This document shows positions 28,368 through 37,463 of a stretch of 64,000 bases of DNA, piece by piece. The position numbers and the translations under genes are program-made. Position 1 is the first letter of the stretch. The number at the start of each line of letters is the position of its first letter. This DNA comes from Algoriphagus boseongensis. GTDB taxonomy: Bacteria; Bacteroidota; Bacteroidia; Cytophagales; Cyclobacteriaceae. Location of the stretch: NCBI RefSeq assembly GCF_004362805.1, contig NZ_SNYF01000005.1:539691-603690 (forward strand), given 5' to 3'. Under the pieces are notes generated by a model, which had not been told where the DNA came from, ran no database searches, and saw nothing but the letters and a program-made list of their open reading frames with translations.

Positions 28368-28417
28368 AACAAACCCCATACTACGACCCAAAGTAACTTT
28401 AAAGTAAATTACCCTTT

Positions 28418-30829
28418 ATGCCATTGAAATCACAGGAAAAAGAAGGTGCCACTACTTCTATCCAAAGAGAAGATGTGTTGAGAGATTTCAGAATTGCTGT
28501 CAAAAGCCGACATGCTTCTCTGATGGGAAGGAAAGAAGTATTCATGGGAAAAGCCAAATTCGGAATCTTCGGAGACGGAAAAGAGCTTGCCCAGATTGCT
28601 ATGGCCAAAGCCTTCCAACTTGGTGATTTTAGATCAGGATATTATCGTGATCAGACATTCATGATGGCCATTGGCGAGCTGACAGTTCAGCAATATTTTG
28701 CTCAGCTGTATGCTCATACCAATGTAGAAGCTGAACCTGCAAGTGCAGGTCGTCTCATGAATGGTCACTTTGCAACCCGTTCCATCAATGAGGATGGTAC
28801 TTGGAAAGATCTTACCAAAATGTATAATTCAGCAGGGGATATTTCTCCGACTGCTGCCCAGATGCCAAAGCTTCTTGGATTGGCCTATGCATCCAAGCTT
28901 TTTAGGGAAAATCCAGATCTAAGCGAATTGTCTAAGTTTTCAAACCATGGAAATGAAGTCGCTTGGGGTACTATTGGTAATGCATCCACTTCAGAGGGGA
29001 TGTTTTTCGAGTCCATTAATGCTGCAGGTGTACTCCAGGTACCTATGGTAATTTCAGTTTGGGATGATGGATTTGGTATTTCCGTCCCTCAGGAATTCCA
29101 TACGACTAAAGGGAGTATTTCTGAAGTTTTGATGGGATTTCAGAGAACAGAGGCTGAAAAGGGATTTGAAATAATCAAAGTCAAAGGCTGGGATTACGAG
29201 GCCTTGGTAAATGCATTCAATTATGCTGGGAAAATTGCCAGAAATGAGCATGTTCCCGTTTTGATTCATGTGGATGAAATGACCCAGCCTCAAGGTCATT
29301 CTACTTCAGGATCTCATGAGCGATATAAATCAGCAGAAAGACTTCAGTGGGAAAAGGATTGGGATTGTATTCAGAAGTTTAGAGAATACATTATTTCCAA
29401 TGGTATTGCCACTGCTGAAGAGCTAGATAAAATTGACGCCGAAGAGAAGATTGATGTTAAAAAGCAGAAAGATGCTGCTTGGGCTGAATTTTCCGGAGAA
29501 ATCAAATCTGAATTACAACAAGCAGTTAGCTTAATCAAAGCTGCAGCTGAGGCAAGTGTCGAAAAAACTCATTTGCTCCCTTTGGCTGAGGATCTTTCTA
29601 AGAGTATCAATCCTATTCGAAAGGATGTGATCAGTTCAGTAAGAAAGGCTTTGATGCTATTGAGAAATGATTCTGATGCAGTAAAGTCTGAGTTGAAAGC
29701 ATGGTATGAATCCCAAAAGGATAAAAACCATGATCGATATAGCAGTCAACTGTATAGTGAATCCGATTGGTCTGCCCTGAAAGTAAAAGAAGTTTCAGCA
29801 AAAGTGGACGACAAGTCTCCTTTGGTAGATGGAAGAGAAGTTTTGCAGTCATTTTTTGATTACACACTGAGTAATGATCCAAGATTCTTTGCCTTTGGCG
29901 AGGATGTAGGAAAAATTGGCGACGTGAATCAGGCTTTTGCCGGTCTTCAGGCTAAGCATGGTGAATGGAGAGTTACAGATACCGGAATTCGTGAGTGTAC
30001 AATTATTGGCCAAGGGATAGGCACTGCATTGAGAGGACTTAGACCTGTAGCAGAGATTCAATATTTGGATTATCTATTGTATGGACTTCAAATGCTTTCT
30101 GATGATCTAGCTTCTCTGAACTACAGAACAAAGGGTGGTCAAAAAGCGCCTTTGATTGTACGGACTAGAGGTCACAGATTGGAAGGAGTTTGGCATGCAG
30201 GTTCTCCAATGGGAATGATACTTTCCAGTTTGAGAGGAATGATGGTATGCGTTCCGAGAGATATGACTCAAGCTGCGGGTATGTACAAGACTCTTTTAGA
30301 ATCTGATGAACCTGCAATTGTGATTGAGTGCTTGAATGGTTACCGATTGAAAGAAAGACTTCCTCATAACATAGGTGAGTATACTGTTCCACTTGGAAAA
30401 CCAGAAATCCTGAGAGAAGGAAGTGATTTGACTTTAGTGACTTATGGAAGTATGTGTAGAATCGTAATGGAAGCTGCGCATGAACTTGAGGAATTAGGAA
30501 TTTCTGCTGAGGTAATTGATGTTCAGACACTTCTTCCATTTGATTCTTTTGGAGTCATTGGAGAGTCCATTAAGAAAACAAATCGAGTGATATTCGCTGA
30601 TGAGGATGTCCCTGGAGGGGCTTCTGCCTACATGCTTCAGCAGGCTATGGATAACCAAGGAATATTCAGATTTTTGGATTCTGATCCACAGACTCTTGCT
30701 GCGCAAGCACATAGACCAGCCTATTCATCTGATGGAGACTATTTCTCCAAGCCTAGTGTAGAGGATGTGGTGGAAAAGGCCTACCAAATGATGCACGAAG
30801 CAAACCCAAGTAAGTATCCTTCTCTATAA
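28418..30829 (+). CDS. 2-oxoacid dehydrogenase E1, fused alpha and beta subunits
   Basis: 803 residues. The N-terminal half (about 1-400) is the E1-alpha thiamin-diphosphate domain with GTIGNASTSEGMFFE and VWDDGFGIS; the C-terminal half (from about 470, VDGREVLQSFFDYTL) is E1-beta with the pyrimidine-binding fold and a transketolase C-terminal domain. It decarboxylates pyruvate or branched-chain 2-oxoacids and loads the lipoyl arm of E2. No E2 or E3 gene is adjacent, so the specific complex (PDH or BCKDH) is not decided here. The fusion is frequent in Bacteroidota. Confidence 0.93.
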   Translation: MPLKSQEKEGATTSIQREDVLRDFRIAVKSRHASLMGRKEVFMGKAKFGIFGDGKELAQIAMAKAFQLGDFRSGYYRDQTFMMAIGELTVQQYFAQLYAHTNVEAEPASAGRLMNGHFATRSINEDGTWKDLTKMYNSAGDISPTAAQMPKLLGLAYASKLFRENPDLSELSKFSNHGNEVAWGTIGNASTSEGMFFESINAAGVLQVPMVISVWDDGFGISVPQEFHTTKGSISEVLMGFQRTEAEKGFEIIKVKGWDYEALVNAFNYAGKIARNEHVPVLIHVDEMTQPQGHSTSGSHERYKSAERLQWEKDWDCIQKFREYIISNGIATAEELDKIDAEEKIDVKKQKDAAWAEFSGEIKSELQQAVSLIKAAAEASVEKTHLLPLAEDLSKSINPIRKDVISSVRKALMLLRNDSDAVKSELKAWYESQKDKNHDRYSSQLYSESDWSALKVKEVSAKVDDKSPLVDGREVLQSFFDYTLSNDPRFFAFGEDVGKIGDVNQAFAGLQAKHGEWRVTDTGIRECTIIGQGIGTALRGLRPVAEIQYLDYLLYGLQMLSDDLASLNYRTKGGQKAPLIVRTRGHRLEGVWHAGSPMGMILSSLRGMMVCVPRDMTQAAGMYKTLLESDEPAIVIECLNGYRLKERLPHNIGEYTVPLGKPEILREGSDLTLVTYGSMCRIVMEAAHELEELGISAEVIDVQTLLPFDSFGVIGESIKKTNRVIFADEDVPGGASAYMLQQAMDNQGIFRFLDSDPQTLAAQAHRPAYSSDGDYFSKPSVEDVVEKAYQMMHEANPSKYPSL

Positions 30830-30867
30830 ATTAAAAGAGGCAGTGAAATTTCACTGCCTCTTTTAAT
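30830..30867. terminator. Bidirectional terminator after E1 gene
   Basis: A perfect inverted repeat of 19 bases on each side lies directly after the E1 stop codon, with A-rich and T-rich arms; it also ends the convergent lipoprotein gene. Confidence 0.85.
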
Positions 30868-31542
30868 TTATTTTCTGGTGATCTGCCTCAAGGTTACCTC
30901 TGGACTAGCTACCTCATTACTTCTATTCAAAGCCCTGTCTTGAATTTCCACATCGACCCGTATCGTGTCATTTCTAAAAATTGACTCCCAACCAGAGGAA
31001 AGCATTCTATATTTTATGGTTCCTTCCACAGGTTGTCCTTCTTCAGAATTTAAAACTCTCGGGAAGCGGCCATTAAAAGTGGTATAGAAAGGAGGGTTTT
31101 GCCATCTGAACTCAGTAAATCTTCCATTTCTTTTGATGTAGAATCGTACGAAAATATTGTACTGATTCTCATTTTGTTCCACCCAAACCGTGTCTTTAAT
31201 GATTGTATTATTAATGATCGGGTCAATGACCCAGTCAATAGGATTGTAATTTGGAGCCTCTGGCGGTCTTTTGGAATAGGTTATTAGATTTCCAATCACA
31301 TCTCTTTTGTAAGTAAGTGGATTGTAGGGAGGATTGATATCTGTAGAAGACAAACCTAAATCTCCTTCCGCATCTTTAAATTTCACGCTGATAATCAAAG
31401 AATCTTGAGCCGATGTGGGTACATACTCAATTTCTGAAAAAGTGATTTCTGGAGTACTTGGGAAGTTCTCCGGTGGGCTAATACAGGAAGTCCAAGCAGT
31501 TGCTATGACCAAGATTAATCCCGAATAGTTTTTTAATCGCAT
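30868..31542 (-). CDS. Hypothetical lipoprotein
   Basis: 224 residues. A lipoprotein signal ends in AWTSC with the modified Cys at 20. The rest looks like a beta-rich extracellular domain with an ISVKFKDAEGDLGL segment that recurs in Bacteroidota lipoproteins of unknown function. Not recognised further. A near-consensus -7 element (TACCTTTA) lies a few bases before the start codon, so the leader would be very short. Confidence 0.75.
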   Translation of the reverse strand: MRLKNYSGLILVIATAWTSCISPPENFPSTPEITFSEIEYVPTSAQDSLIISVKFKDAEGDLGLSSTDINPPYNPLTYKRDVIGNLITYSKRPPEAPNYNPIDWVIDPIINNTIIKDTVWVEQNENQYNIFVRFYIKRNGRFTEFRWQNPPFYTTFNGRFPRVLNSEEGQPVEGTIKYRMLSSGWESIFRNDTIRVDVEIQDRALNRSNEVASPEVTLRQITRK

Positions 31543-31613
31543 GAGCTAAAGGTAAATTTACTTCCGAAAATTAAGGTAAGTTTTTTCCTCGGTAAAACGC
31601 AAAATATAAAACG

Positions 31614-32609
31614 ATGCAAAATGCCAAAAGTTTTTCAGAAAGAATCAAAACCGTCGATTCCGAGGAATTTGAAAAACTGGCTTTGGATATTTTTCATTAT
31701 CAAGCTGCATCTAATCCAGTCTATAAAAGCTATATCTCTGCGAGAGGCATAGATCCTTCAAGTGTAAAAAGTCTGGAAAAAATTCCTTTTTTACCCATTC
31801 GTTTTTTCAAAGACCATGAGGTAATCTGTGGGAATCAAGAGGATTTTGAAGGATATTTTTCGAGTAGTGGAACAACAGGGATGACAACCAGCAAGCATTA
31901 TTATTGGTCAGAACAATGGTATCTGGAGCATGCTTTGAGAATTTTCCAAAGCGTTTATGGGAATATTCAGGATTATCACGTTCTGGCTCTTTTACCTGCA
32001 TATTTGGAGAGGCCTGGAAGTAGTTTGGTCTCGATGGCAAAGTTTTTTATCGAAAAATCAGATTCCTCATTTTCCGGATTTTATCTGTACAACCAAGATG
32101 AATTATTGGAATGCCTATCTCTGCTGAAAAGTGATTCTAGAAAGGTGATCTTATTAGGAGTCACTTTTGCCTTACTGGATTTAGCAGAATCCGGAAAAGA
32201 ATTCTCCCGAATGGAAAATTTAATTGTCATGGAAACAGGAGGAATGAAGGGGAGAAGAAAAGAAATGATCCGAGAGGAAGTTCATGATATCTTGACCGCC
32301 TTTTTTAAAGTAGAAAAAATTCATTCTGAGTATGGAATGACTGAATTAACCTCGCAAGCCTATTCAAGGGGAGATGGTAAATTTACTTTGCCTCCCAGTA
32401 TGAGAATATTCCTTCGAGATGTGAATGATCCTTTGAGTTGGTCAAATCGATCAAATGGTGGAATTAATGTGATCGACTTGGCTAATTTTCAAACTTGTTC
32501 GTTTATAGAAACACAGGATTTGGGAAGGATTGATGAAAATGGACTTTTGGAAGTCCTTGGGAGATTTGATAATTCCGAGATCAGGGGTTGTAACTTGTTG
32601 GTGCAGTAA
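31614..32609 (+). CDS. LuxE/PaaK-like acyl-protein synthetase family protein
   Basis: 331 residues. The phosphate loop of adenylate-forming enzymes is seen as FSSSGTTGMTTSKHYYW around residue 80, and MTELTSQAYS near 245 resembles the later adenylation motif. LuxE-type proteins activate a fatty acid as acyl-AMP and pass it to a Cys. No luciferase or reductase genes are nearby, so the physiological role here is unknown; Bacteroidota members are usually annotated as acyl transferases linked to surface polymers. Confidence 0.82.
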   Translation: MQNAKSFSERIKTVDSEEFEKLALDIFHYQAASNPVYKSYISARGIDPSSVKSLEKIPFLPIRFFKDHEVICGNQEDFEGYFSSSGTTGMTTSKHYYWSEQWYLEHALRIFQSVYGNIQDYHVLALLPAYLERPGSSLVSMAKFFIEKSDSSFSGFYLYNQDELLECLSLLKSDSRKVILLGVTFALLDLAESGKEFSRMENLIVMETGGMKGRRKEMIREEVHDILTAFFKVEKIHSEYGMTELTSQAYSRGDGKFTLPPSMRIFLRDVNDPLSWSNRSNGGINVIDLANFQTCSFIETQDLGRIDENGLLEVLGRFDNSEIRGCNLLVQ

Positions 32610-32661
32610 TTGCTATCTTAAAAATTATTAGACATATTTGATCAGCTTAAAAATTTAATTT

Positions 32662-32781
32662 ATGAAAAGAATTGCCTCAATAGCACTAGTCATCGGAATT
32701 TTAGCATTAGGAGCTTGTGCTTCTAGCAAGCCTTGCCCGGCATACGCCAAAGCACCTGTTTCGGCAAAAAGCAATGGCTAA
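32662..32781 (+). CDS. Small lipoprotein, 39 residues
   Basis: MKRIASIALVIGILALGAC gives a positively charged start, a hydrophobic core and a lipobox LGAC with the Cys at 19; the mature tail is only about 21 residues with a CPAYAK motif and a basic end. It follows the LuxE-like gene by 52 bases and precedes the convergent NtrC-like gene by 14 bases. Small Cys-Pro-Ala-Tyr lipoproteins of this kind recur in Bacteroidota; no function is known. It is too short to be found by length-filtered gene callers. Confidence 0.75.
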   Translation: MKRIASIALVIGILALGACASSKPCPAYAKAPVSAKSNG

Positions 32782-32795
32782 AAAATATGCTGACC

Positions 32796-33953
32796 TCAAT
32801 AGTCAGCATATTTTTTTACATCCTCCAAACTGATTTTTGATTCGCCTAGTATTACGAGCCGTTCTACGACGTTTCTTAATTCTCTGATATTTCCTGTCCA
32901 AGGGAATTCCTGCAATTTTTCAAGAGCATCTTTGGTTATGCCTTTCTTCACATCACCATTTTCCTGAGCGATATCTTCCAGGAATTTTTCTACTAAAAGC
33001 GGTATATCCTCTTTTCTTTCTTTTAAGGCTGGTACCTGAATCAAAATGACACTAAGCCTGTGATAAAGGTCTTCTCTAAATCTTCCGGCCTCAATTTCTT
33101 TCTTTAAGTCTTTATTAGTGGCGGCTAGAACTCTTACATCCACTTTGATGTCTTTGTCGCTTCCGACTCGGTTGATCAGGTTTTCCTGAAGTGCACGTAA
33201 AACCTTTGATTGAGCAGAAAGAGACATATCTCCAATCTCATCTAGGAAAAGTGTCCCTTCTTGTGCTTGTTCAAATTTACCAGCGCGCTGTTTATGCGCT
33301 GAAGTAAATGCCCCCTTTTCATGACCAAATAGTTCCGATTCAATCAATTCGGAAGGGATGGCCGCACAGTTTACAGCTACAAAAGGAGCCGAGGATCTAT
33401 TGCTTTTTTGATGAATCCAATGCGCTACTAATTCTTTACCAGTTCCATTCGGTCCAGTAATCAGAACTCTTGCATCGGTAGGTGCCACTTTTTCGATCGT
33501 ATCCTTTACTCTGGCTATGGCAGGCGACTCTCCGACCATATCCAATTTTTTGGAAAGCTTCTTTTTCAAAACCTTGGTCTCAGTTACCAGATTTTTCTTT
33601 TCCAAGGCATTTCGAACAGTCAACAAAAGACGATTCAAGTCAGGAGGTTTTGGGATAAAATCGAACGCTCCTTTTTTGGTTGCCTCAACCGCAGTCTCAA
33701 TGCTTCCATGTGCCGAAATCATAATGAACTGAGGAGATTTTTCAAGGGCTTTAGCCTGATCCAAAACCTCAATTCCGTCCATTTTAGGCATTTTTACATC
33801 GCAAAGGACTACATCAAAATCTTCCTCTTTGATTTTTTGAAGACCCTCTTCTCCATCCTGAGCTTCGGAAACTTCAAATTTTTCGTATTCTAAAATCTCC
33901 TTCAAGGAGGCACGGATAAACCGTTCGTCGTCAATTATCAGAATTTTTGGCAT
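32796..33953 (-). CDS. NtrC-family response regulator without DNA-binding domain
   Basis: 385 residues from the ATG at 33953; the in-frame ATG at 34049 lies inside rnpB and is rejected. An N-terminal receiver domain has the phosphoacceptor Asp52 in LCDVKMPKMDG. The AAA+ sigma-54 activator domain has Walker A GPNGTGKE at 167-174, GAFTSA at 214-219 (instead of GAFTGA) and Walker B LFLDEIGD at 235-242. The protein ends right after the AAA+ domain (RNVVERLVILG...KKYADY) and has no Fis-type HTH. It lies 20 bases after rnpB in the same direction. Confidence 0.92.
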   Translation of the reverse strand: MPKILIIDDERFIRASLKEILEYEKFEVSEAQDGEEGLQKIKEEDFDVVLCDVKMPKMDGIEVLDQAKALEKSPQFIMISAHGSIETAVEATKKGAFDFIPKPPDLNRLLLTVRNALEKKNLVTETKVLKKKLSKKLDMVGESPAIARVKDTIEKVAPTDARVLITGPNGTGKELVAHWIHQKSNRSSAPFVAVNCAAIPSELIESELFGHEKGAFTSAHKQRAGKFEQAQEGTLFLDEIGDMSLSAQSKVLRALQENLINRVGSDKDIKVDVRVLAATNKDLKKEIEAGRFREDLYHRLSVILIQVPALKERKEDIPLLVEKFLEDIAQENGDVKKGITKDALEKLQEFPWTGNIRELRNVVERLVILGESKISLEDVKKYADY

Positions 33954-33973
33954 AGCGTAAAATAAGTAAAAAA

Positions 33974-34373
33974 GTGCAAGTCTATAAGCCGGGTTCTGTC
34001 TTTCCTGAAATTCAGGAAAGGCTTGCCATTTATCTCGATTCTGATTCACACCAGAACTCTATCGATCTACCCACCCCGGAATTTCGCCGAAGCGAAAATC
34101 GAACGAGCAGCTCTTTGCCCGGGGCCTATTTGATCTTTCAACCCATAAGGTTTGCCGTGCCCCCTTCATCACTGTCGGGGCGGTGGGCTCTTACCCCACC
34201 TTTTCACCCTTTCCGTAAGACAAGCCTACGGTGGTTTATTTTCTGTGGCACTGTCTGTATATTTTCCGTCACCGGTAAATACCCTTCCCGTTAGGAAGTA
34301 TGGCGCTCTTTGTTGCCCGGACTTTCCTCCCCAATCCGATAAAATCGAACTGAGGCGACAAGCCGACTTGCAC
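33974..34373 (-). ncRNA. rnpB: RNase P RNA, bacterial type A
   Basis: Read on the minus strand, GTGCAAGTC at the 5' end (34373-34365) pairs perfectly with GACTTGCAC at the 3' end (33982-33974), forming helix P1, and the 3' end is preceded by the conserved ACAGAACCCGGCTTATAGA. Internal universally conserved pieces, such as the GAAAGTCC region near the 5' side and the CCACC/GGTGG helices, are also visible. About 400 nt. It processes tRNA 5' ends. A TTTTTT run follows the 3' end and a near-consensus -7 element (TACTTTG) precedes the 5' end. Confidence 0.95.
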
Positions 34374-34540
34374 GATGCAAAGTACGGTAATTTTCATAAT
34401 TCAGTTTTTTAAAAAAGTCTTAAATCCCTTTTCTGAAAAAAAATCAAAAAAAAATCAACCATTTAGAAACATATTCTCTCCTTCCCTGTTTTCTATTCAA
34501 AAGGTAAAAAAATTGCCTTTCTTCATAGTGCTGGGTTGAG

Positions 34541-34566
34541 CCGCTCCGAAAGGGGCGGTTCTTTTT
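34541..34566 (+). terminator. Orphan plus-strand terminator
   Basis: CCGCTCC, a GAAA loop and GGGGCGG are followed by TTCTTTTTT. The pairing includes one G-T. No plus-strand gene lies before it, only the divergent rnpB start, so it may end a small RNA or leader transcript from 34400-34540. Confidence 0.6.
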
Positions 34567-34638
34567 TGTCCCTATTCCACCTAGCCTTAAACCTGTCAAG
34601 AAAAGAATTCTTTACCTTTACCCAAAATTGAAGCTGTT

Positions 34639-35208
34639 ATGATTTTGGTAGGAAATGCGGTTTTGTCTGAAGATATCAAGGACCATTTCTTCGTTTGTGA
34701 TTTAGAAGCTTGTAAAGGAGCTTGTTGCGTTGAAGGAGATGCTGGGGCGCCATTGGAAGAAAATGAAACCAAAATCCTTGAAGAGATTTATCCCATTGTA
34801 AAAGATTACATTACTGAGGAGGGAAGAAAGGTAATTGAGCAATCTGGCACCTGGGTAATCGATAAAGATGGGGATAAGGGCACCCCAACTATAGGGGAGA
34901 ACCGAGAATGTGCGTATGCCCTTTATGATGAAAGAGGCATTTTGAAATGTGGGATTGAGCAAGCGTATCTGGATGGAAAAATCAATTTTAAAAAACCGAT
35001 ATCCTGCCACCTTTATCCAATCCGGGTTACTAAATACGATCAATTTGATGCTTTGAATTACGACCGATGGCATATTTGTGATCCTGCATGCCAGTTAGGA
35101 AAAAGTCTTCAGGTTCCTTTATATCGATTTTTAAAAGATGCCTTGGTAAGGAAATACGGAGAAGCTTGGTATGAAGAATTAGTTCACGAAATAGAAGGAG
35201 AAAAGTAG
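34639..35208 (+). CDS. DUF3109 family protein
   Basis: 189 residues. Eight Cys residues in a metal-like pattern ([11 protein letters not shown] at 21-31, then [30 protein letters not shown]) match DUF3109, a YkgJ-like family likely to bind iron-sulfur or zinc. Function unknown. A weak -7 element (TACCTTTA at 34613-34620) is 18 bases before the ATG. It is alone in its transcript, ended by a strong terminator. Confidence 0.9.
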   Translation: MILVGNAVLSEDIKDHFFVCDLEACKGACCVEGDAGAPLEENETKILEEIYPIVKDYITEEGRKVIEQSGTWVIDKDGDKGTPTIGENRECAYALYDERGILKCGIEQAYLDGKINFKKPISCHLYPIRVTKYDQFDALNYDRWHICDPACQLGKSLQVPLYRFLKDALVRKYGEAWYEELVHEIEGEK

Positions 35209-35214
35209 GGATAT

Positions 35215-35248
35215 AAAAAAAGCAAGGTCATTTAGCCTTGCTTTTTTT
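35215..35248. terminator. Bidirectional terminator after the DUF3109 gene
   Basis: A 13-bp stem (seven A then GCAAGG with its complement) with an 8-base loop and T tract lies between two convergent genes. Confidence 0.88.
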
Positions 35249-35255
35249 CTTGAAT

Positions 35256-35609
35256 TTATCCGCCAGATTTTTTGGCTCCGTACCCTGCTTGGAGTAATAC
35301 TTGGAGAACTTTGTCCCGATGGTCTCCTTGGATTAAGATTTCACCGTCCTTTGCAGATCCTCCAACGCCACATTTGGTCTTTAGGAGTTTGCCGAGCTCT
35401 TTTAAGTCTTCTTCATTTCCAACAAAACCTTCGATCAAAGTGACTTGCTTTCCAGCTCTTGCCTTTTTGTCCAGCATGACTTTGAGCTTTTGCTGGGAAG
35501 GGGGGAGGGTTTCTTGGGTATCGTCAGCGTCGTAATTGTATTCAAAATCATTACTAGTAGAATACACCACGCAGTCGCGCTTTTTCCAGTCGTTATTTTT
35601 TTTACTCAT
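35256..35609 (-). CDS. SUI1/YciH family translation initiation factor
   Basis: 117 residues. The C-terminal 80 form the SUI1 (eIF1) fold: [53 protein letters not shown]. Bacterial homologues (YciH) discriminate against unusual initiation complexes. The first 35 residues are a variable extension. It is 10 bases downstream of the usp gene on the same strand. Confidence 0.92.
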   Translation of the reverse strand: MSKKNNDWKKRDCVVYSTSNDFEYNYDADDTQETLPPSQQKLKVMLDKKARAGKQVTLIEGFVGNEEDLKELGKLLKTKCGVGGSAKDGEILIQGDHRDKVLQVLLQAGYGAKKSGG

Positions 35610-35618
35610 TTTAGAATT

Positions 35619-36470
35619 TTATCTCTTAAAAGTCCATACCGGTCTTTTAGAATGATTGACCACATCCTCAGCAATACTGCCCGTGATCAAATGAATTAAC
35701 CCGGTCCTCCCGTGAGTGGTCATTGCAATAAGGTCCGCATCTATGTCATCTGCAAATTCCAAGATTCCTGACTCTTCGGAAAGAGAATTGTAGATCTCAG
35801 CCTTTACATTTTGGAATTTGTGCTTTTGAACATACGCTTTAATTCTCGCAATTGCTTCTCTGGTGGTTTCAAAGTTCCCTGGAGTATTAACGATCACAAA
35901 ATAGAATTCAGCATTGAAAAGCTCTTGAATTCTCTTAAATCTGGAAGCTACTTCATTATCTGTATCTCTAAAATCTGAAGCGAATACCACCTTTTTCATT
36001 TTGGTAATATCAGTTTCAGCCTTAATCGTGATTACTGGACAGTTTGCGGTACGAACGACCTTTTCTGTATTGCTTCCGACCAAAACCTCTTCGAGCCCTG
36101 TAGCCCCCTTTGAACCCATGATTATCAAATCAGGATGCTGCTCTGCAACTGATTCGGAAATTCCTTTAAAAACATTTCCTAAGACAATTTTGGTATGAAA
36201 TGCATAACCAGAGTCTTTGTGCTGTTTTTCCAATTCGGCAAATTGCTTTTTTCTTCTTTCAATAAGTTCCAAGAAGAAAACTTGATTTTCAAAATCAGGA
36301 ATTGTATCCAAACCTCCACCCATGGTGCTCATACCCGTGGCAACTGGAGTTTCGATCACATGAAGGAGGTTAAGTTCAAATTGGGGATAATTAGAGCCTA
36401 AACTTTTGGCGAAGTTTAACGCATAATTTGAGGGTTCTGAAAAGTCATAAGGTACAAGAACTTTGATCAT
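35619..36470 (-). CDS. Universal stress protein with two Usp domains
   Basis: 283 residues. Two tandem UspA domains: the first ends with GSKGATGLEEVLVGSNTEKVV, an intact ATP-binding G-2x-G-9x-GS motif; the second ends with THGRTGLIHLITGSIAEDVV, also intact. Cytoplasmic; members bind ATP and are induced by growth arrest. It probably shares a transcript with the SUI1 gene downstream. Confidence 0.92.
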   Translation of the reverse strand: MIKVLVPYDFSEPSNYALNFAKSLGSNYPQFELNLLHVIETPVATGMSTMGGGLDTIPDFENQVFFLELIERRKKQFAELEKQHKDSGYAFHTKIVLGNVFKGISESVAEQHPDLIIMGSKGATGLEEVLVGSNTEKVVRTANCPVITIKAETDITKMKKVVFASDFRDTDNEVASRFKRIQELFNAEFYFVIVNTPGNFETTREAIARIKAYVQKHKFQNVKAEIYNSLSEESGILEFADDIDADLIAMTTHGRTGLIHLITGSIAEDVVNHSKRPVWTFKR

Positions 36471-36540
36471 AGCTTTAGTGATTAGATATTACCAAATTAG
36501 CCAAAATGGACAAGGGAAAAAGAATTTTTATCAGGTTTTC

Positions 36541-37449
36541 CTAAAAAAGTAAGCCTATTCCAAAAAGAATTACCCAAAGCAAGGTGCTCATGGCCATTTT
36601 TTTCAAATATGGATCTGTTTCAGCAGATGATTGGGCGTTTTGGACACCATATCCCACTTTCATCATTAATAGCCAAGCCAGCGCAGCGAGTAGGGAAAGA
36701 TGTTCTTTACTCAAGACCGCAAACACAATAAGAAATAAGTACCCTGAAGCGAGTAAAGCCCAATTGTATTGGACAGCTTTGTCACGTCCGATTCGAACAG
36801 GAATTGATTTTTTGCCGGCGTTCTTATCAGATTCAATGTCCCGGATATTATTGATGTTTAGCACAGCTGTACTAAAACAGCCTAATGATATGGCGATAAA
36901 AATGGTCAAGGGTTCAAAGCTAAGACTGTGCAAAAAGTAAGTTCCCAATACGCCCAAAAGGCCAAAAAAGAGAAATACCGAGAGATCGCCCAAGCCAGCA
37001 TATCCGTATGGATTTTTCCCTGAAGTATAAGTGATTGCCGCCCAAATAGCCGCTAGGCCCAATCCCAGAAAAAGAAGAAATATTTTTAAGTCTTGAACGG
37101 CAAGAAAGATTAACAGCAATCCTGAGATCAAGGAGAGCAGACCAAAAAGATACATGGCTCGCTTCATCTCTTTCAAGGAAATCAACCCTGATTGGACAGC
37201 ACGGACTGGTCCCTGCCTCTCTGCTGAATCAGCTCCATGGACAGTGTCTCCGTAGTCGTTGGAAAGGTTAGAAAGGATTTGAAGGAAAATAGTAGTCAAG
37301 GAGGCAAGAACGAATATTTCCCATCGAAAGGAATCTTTCCAAGCCGCCAAAAAAGATCCTGCAAAGATGCTGGCTAAGGCCAATGGCAAAGTACGAAGCC
37401 TGACTGCATGCAGCCAGGCTTCTTTTTTGGTTTTAATTTCTCTTTTCAA
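36541..37449 (-). CDS. menA: 1,4-dihydroxy-2-naphthoate octaprenyltransferase
   Basis: 302 residues with about eight to nine membrane helices. It prenylates DHNA to demethylmenaquinone. The first Asp-rich site is NLSNDYGDTVHGAD, the second NNIRDIESDKNAGKK, both typical of UbiA-type enzymes. MenA is expected, since menaquinone is the main quinone in this phylum. It follows the glutathione peroxidase gene by 14 bases and may share its transcript. Confidence 0.92.
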   Translation of the reverse strand: MKREIKTKKEAWLHAVRLRTLPLALASIFAGSFLAAWKDSFRWEIFVLASLTTIFLQILSNLSNDYGDTVHGADSAERQGPVRAVQSGLISLKEMKRAMYLFGLLSLISGLLLIFLAVQDLKIFLLFLGLGLAAIWAAITYTSGKNPYGYAGLGDLSVFLFFGLLGVLGTYFLHSLSFEPLTIFIAISLGCFSTAVLNINNIRDIESDKNAGKKSIPVRIGRDKAVQYNWALLASGYLFLIVFAVLSKEHLSLLAALAWLLMMKVGYGVQNAQSSAETDPYLKKMAMSTLLWVILFGIGLLF

Positions 37450-37463
37450 ACTACTTGATTGAA

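Larger units (their letters stand above)
27990..28417. other. AT-rich divergent promoter region
   Basis: 428 bases between ald and the E1 gene with no convincing reading frame. It is strongly AT-rich in the middle (28070-28330) with A and T runs that suggest bent DNA. It holds an ald promoter on the left and the E1 promoter on the right. Confidence 0.6.

Noticed and set aside
33954..34049. Upstream start for the NtrC-like gene
   Set aside because: The extension falls inside rnpB, and the receiver domain starts directly at the ATG at 33953.
33974..34412. Plus-strand reading frames at 33974 and 34152
   Set aside because: They lie in rnpB, shown by the P1 helix and conserved ends, and have no family resemblance.
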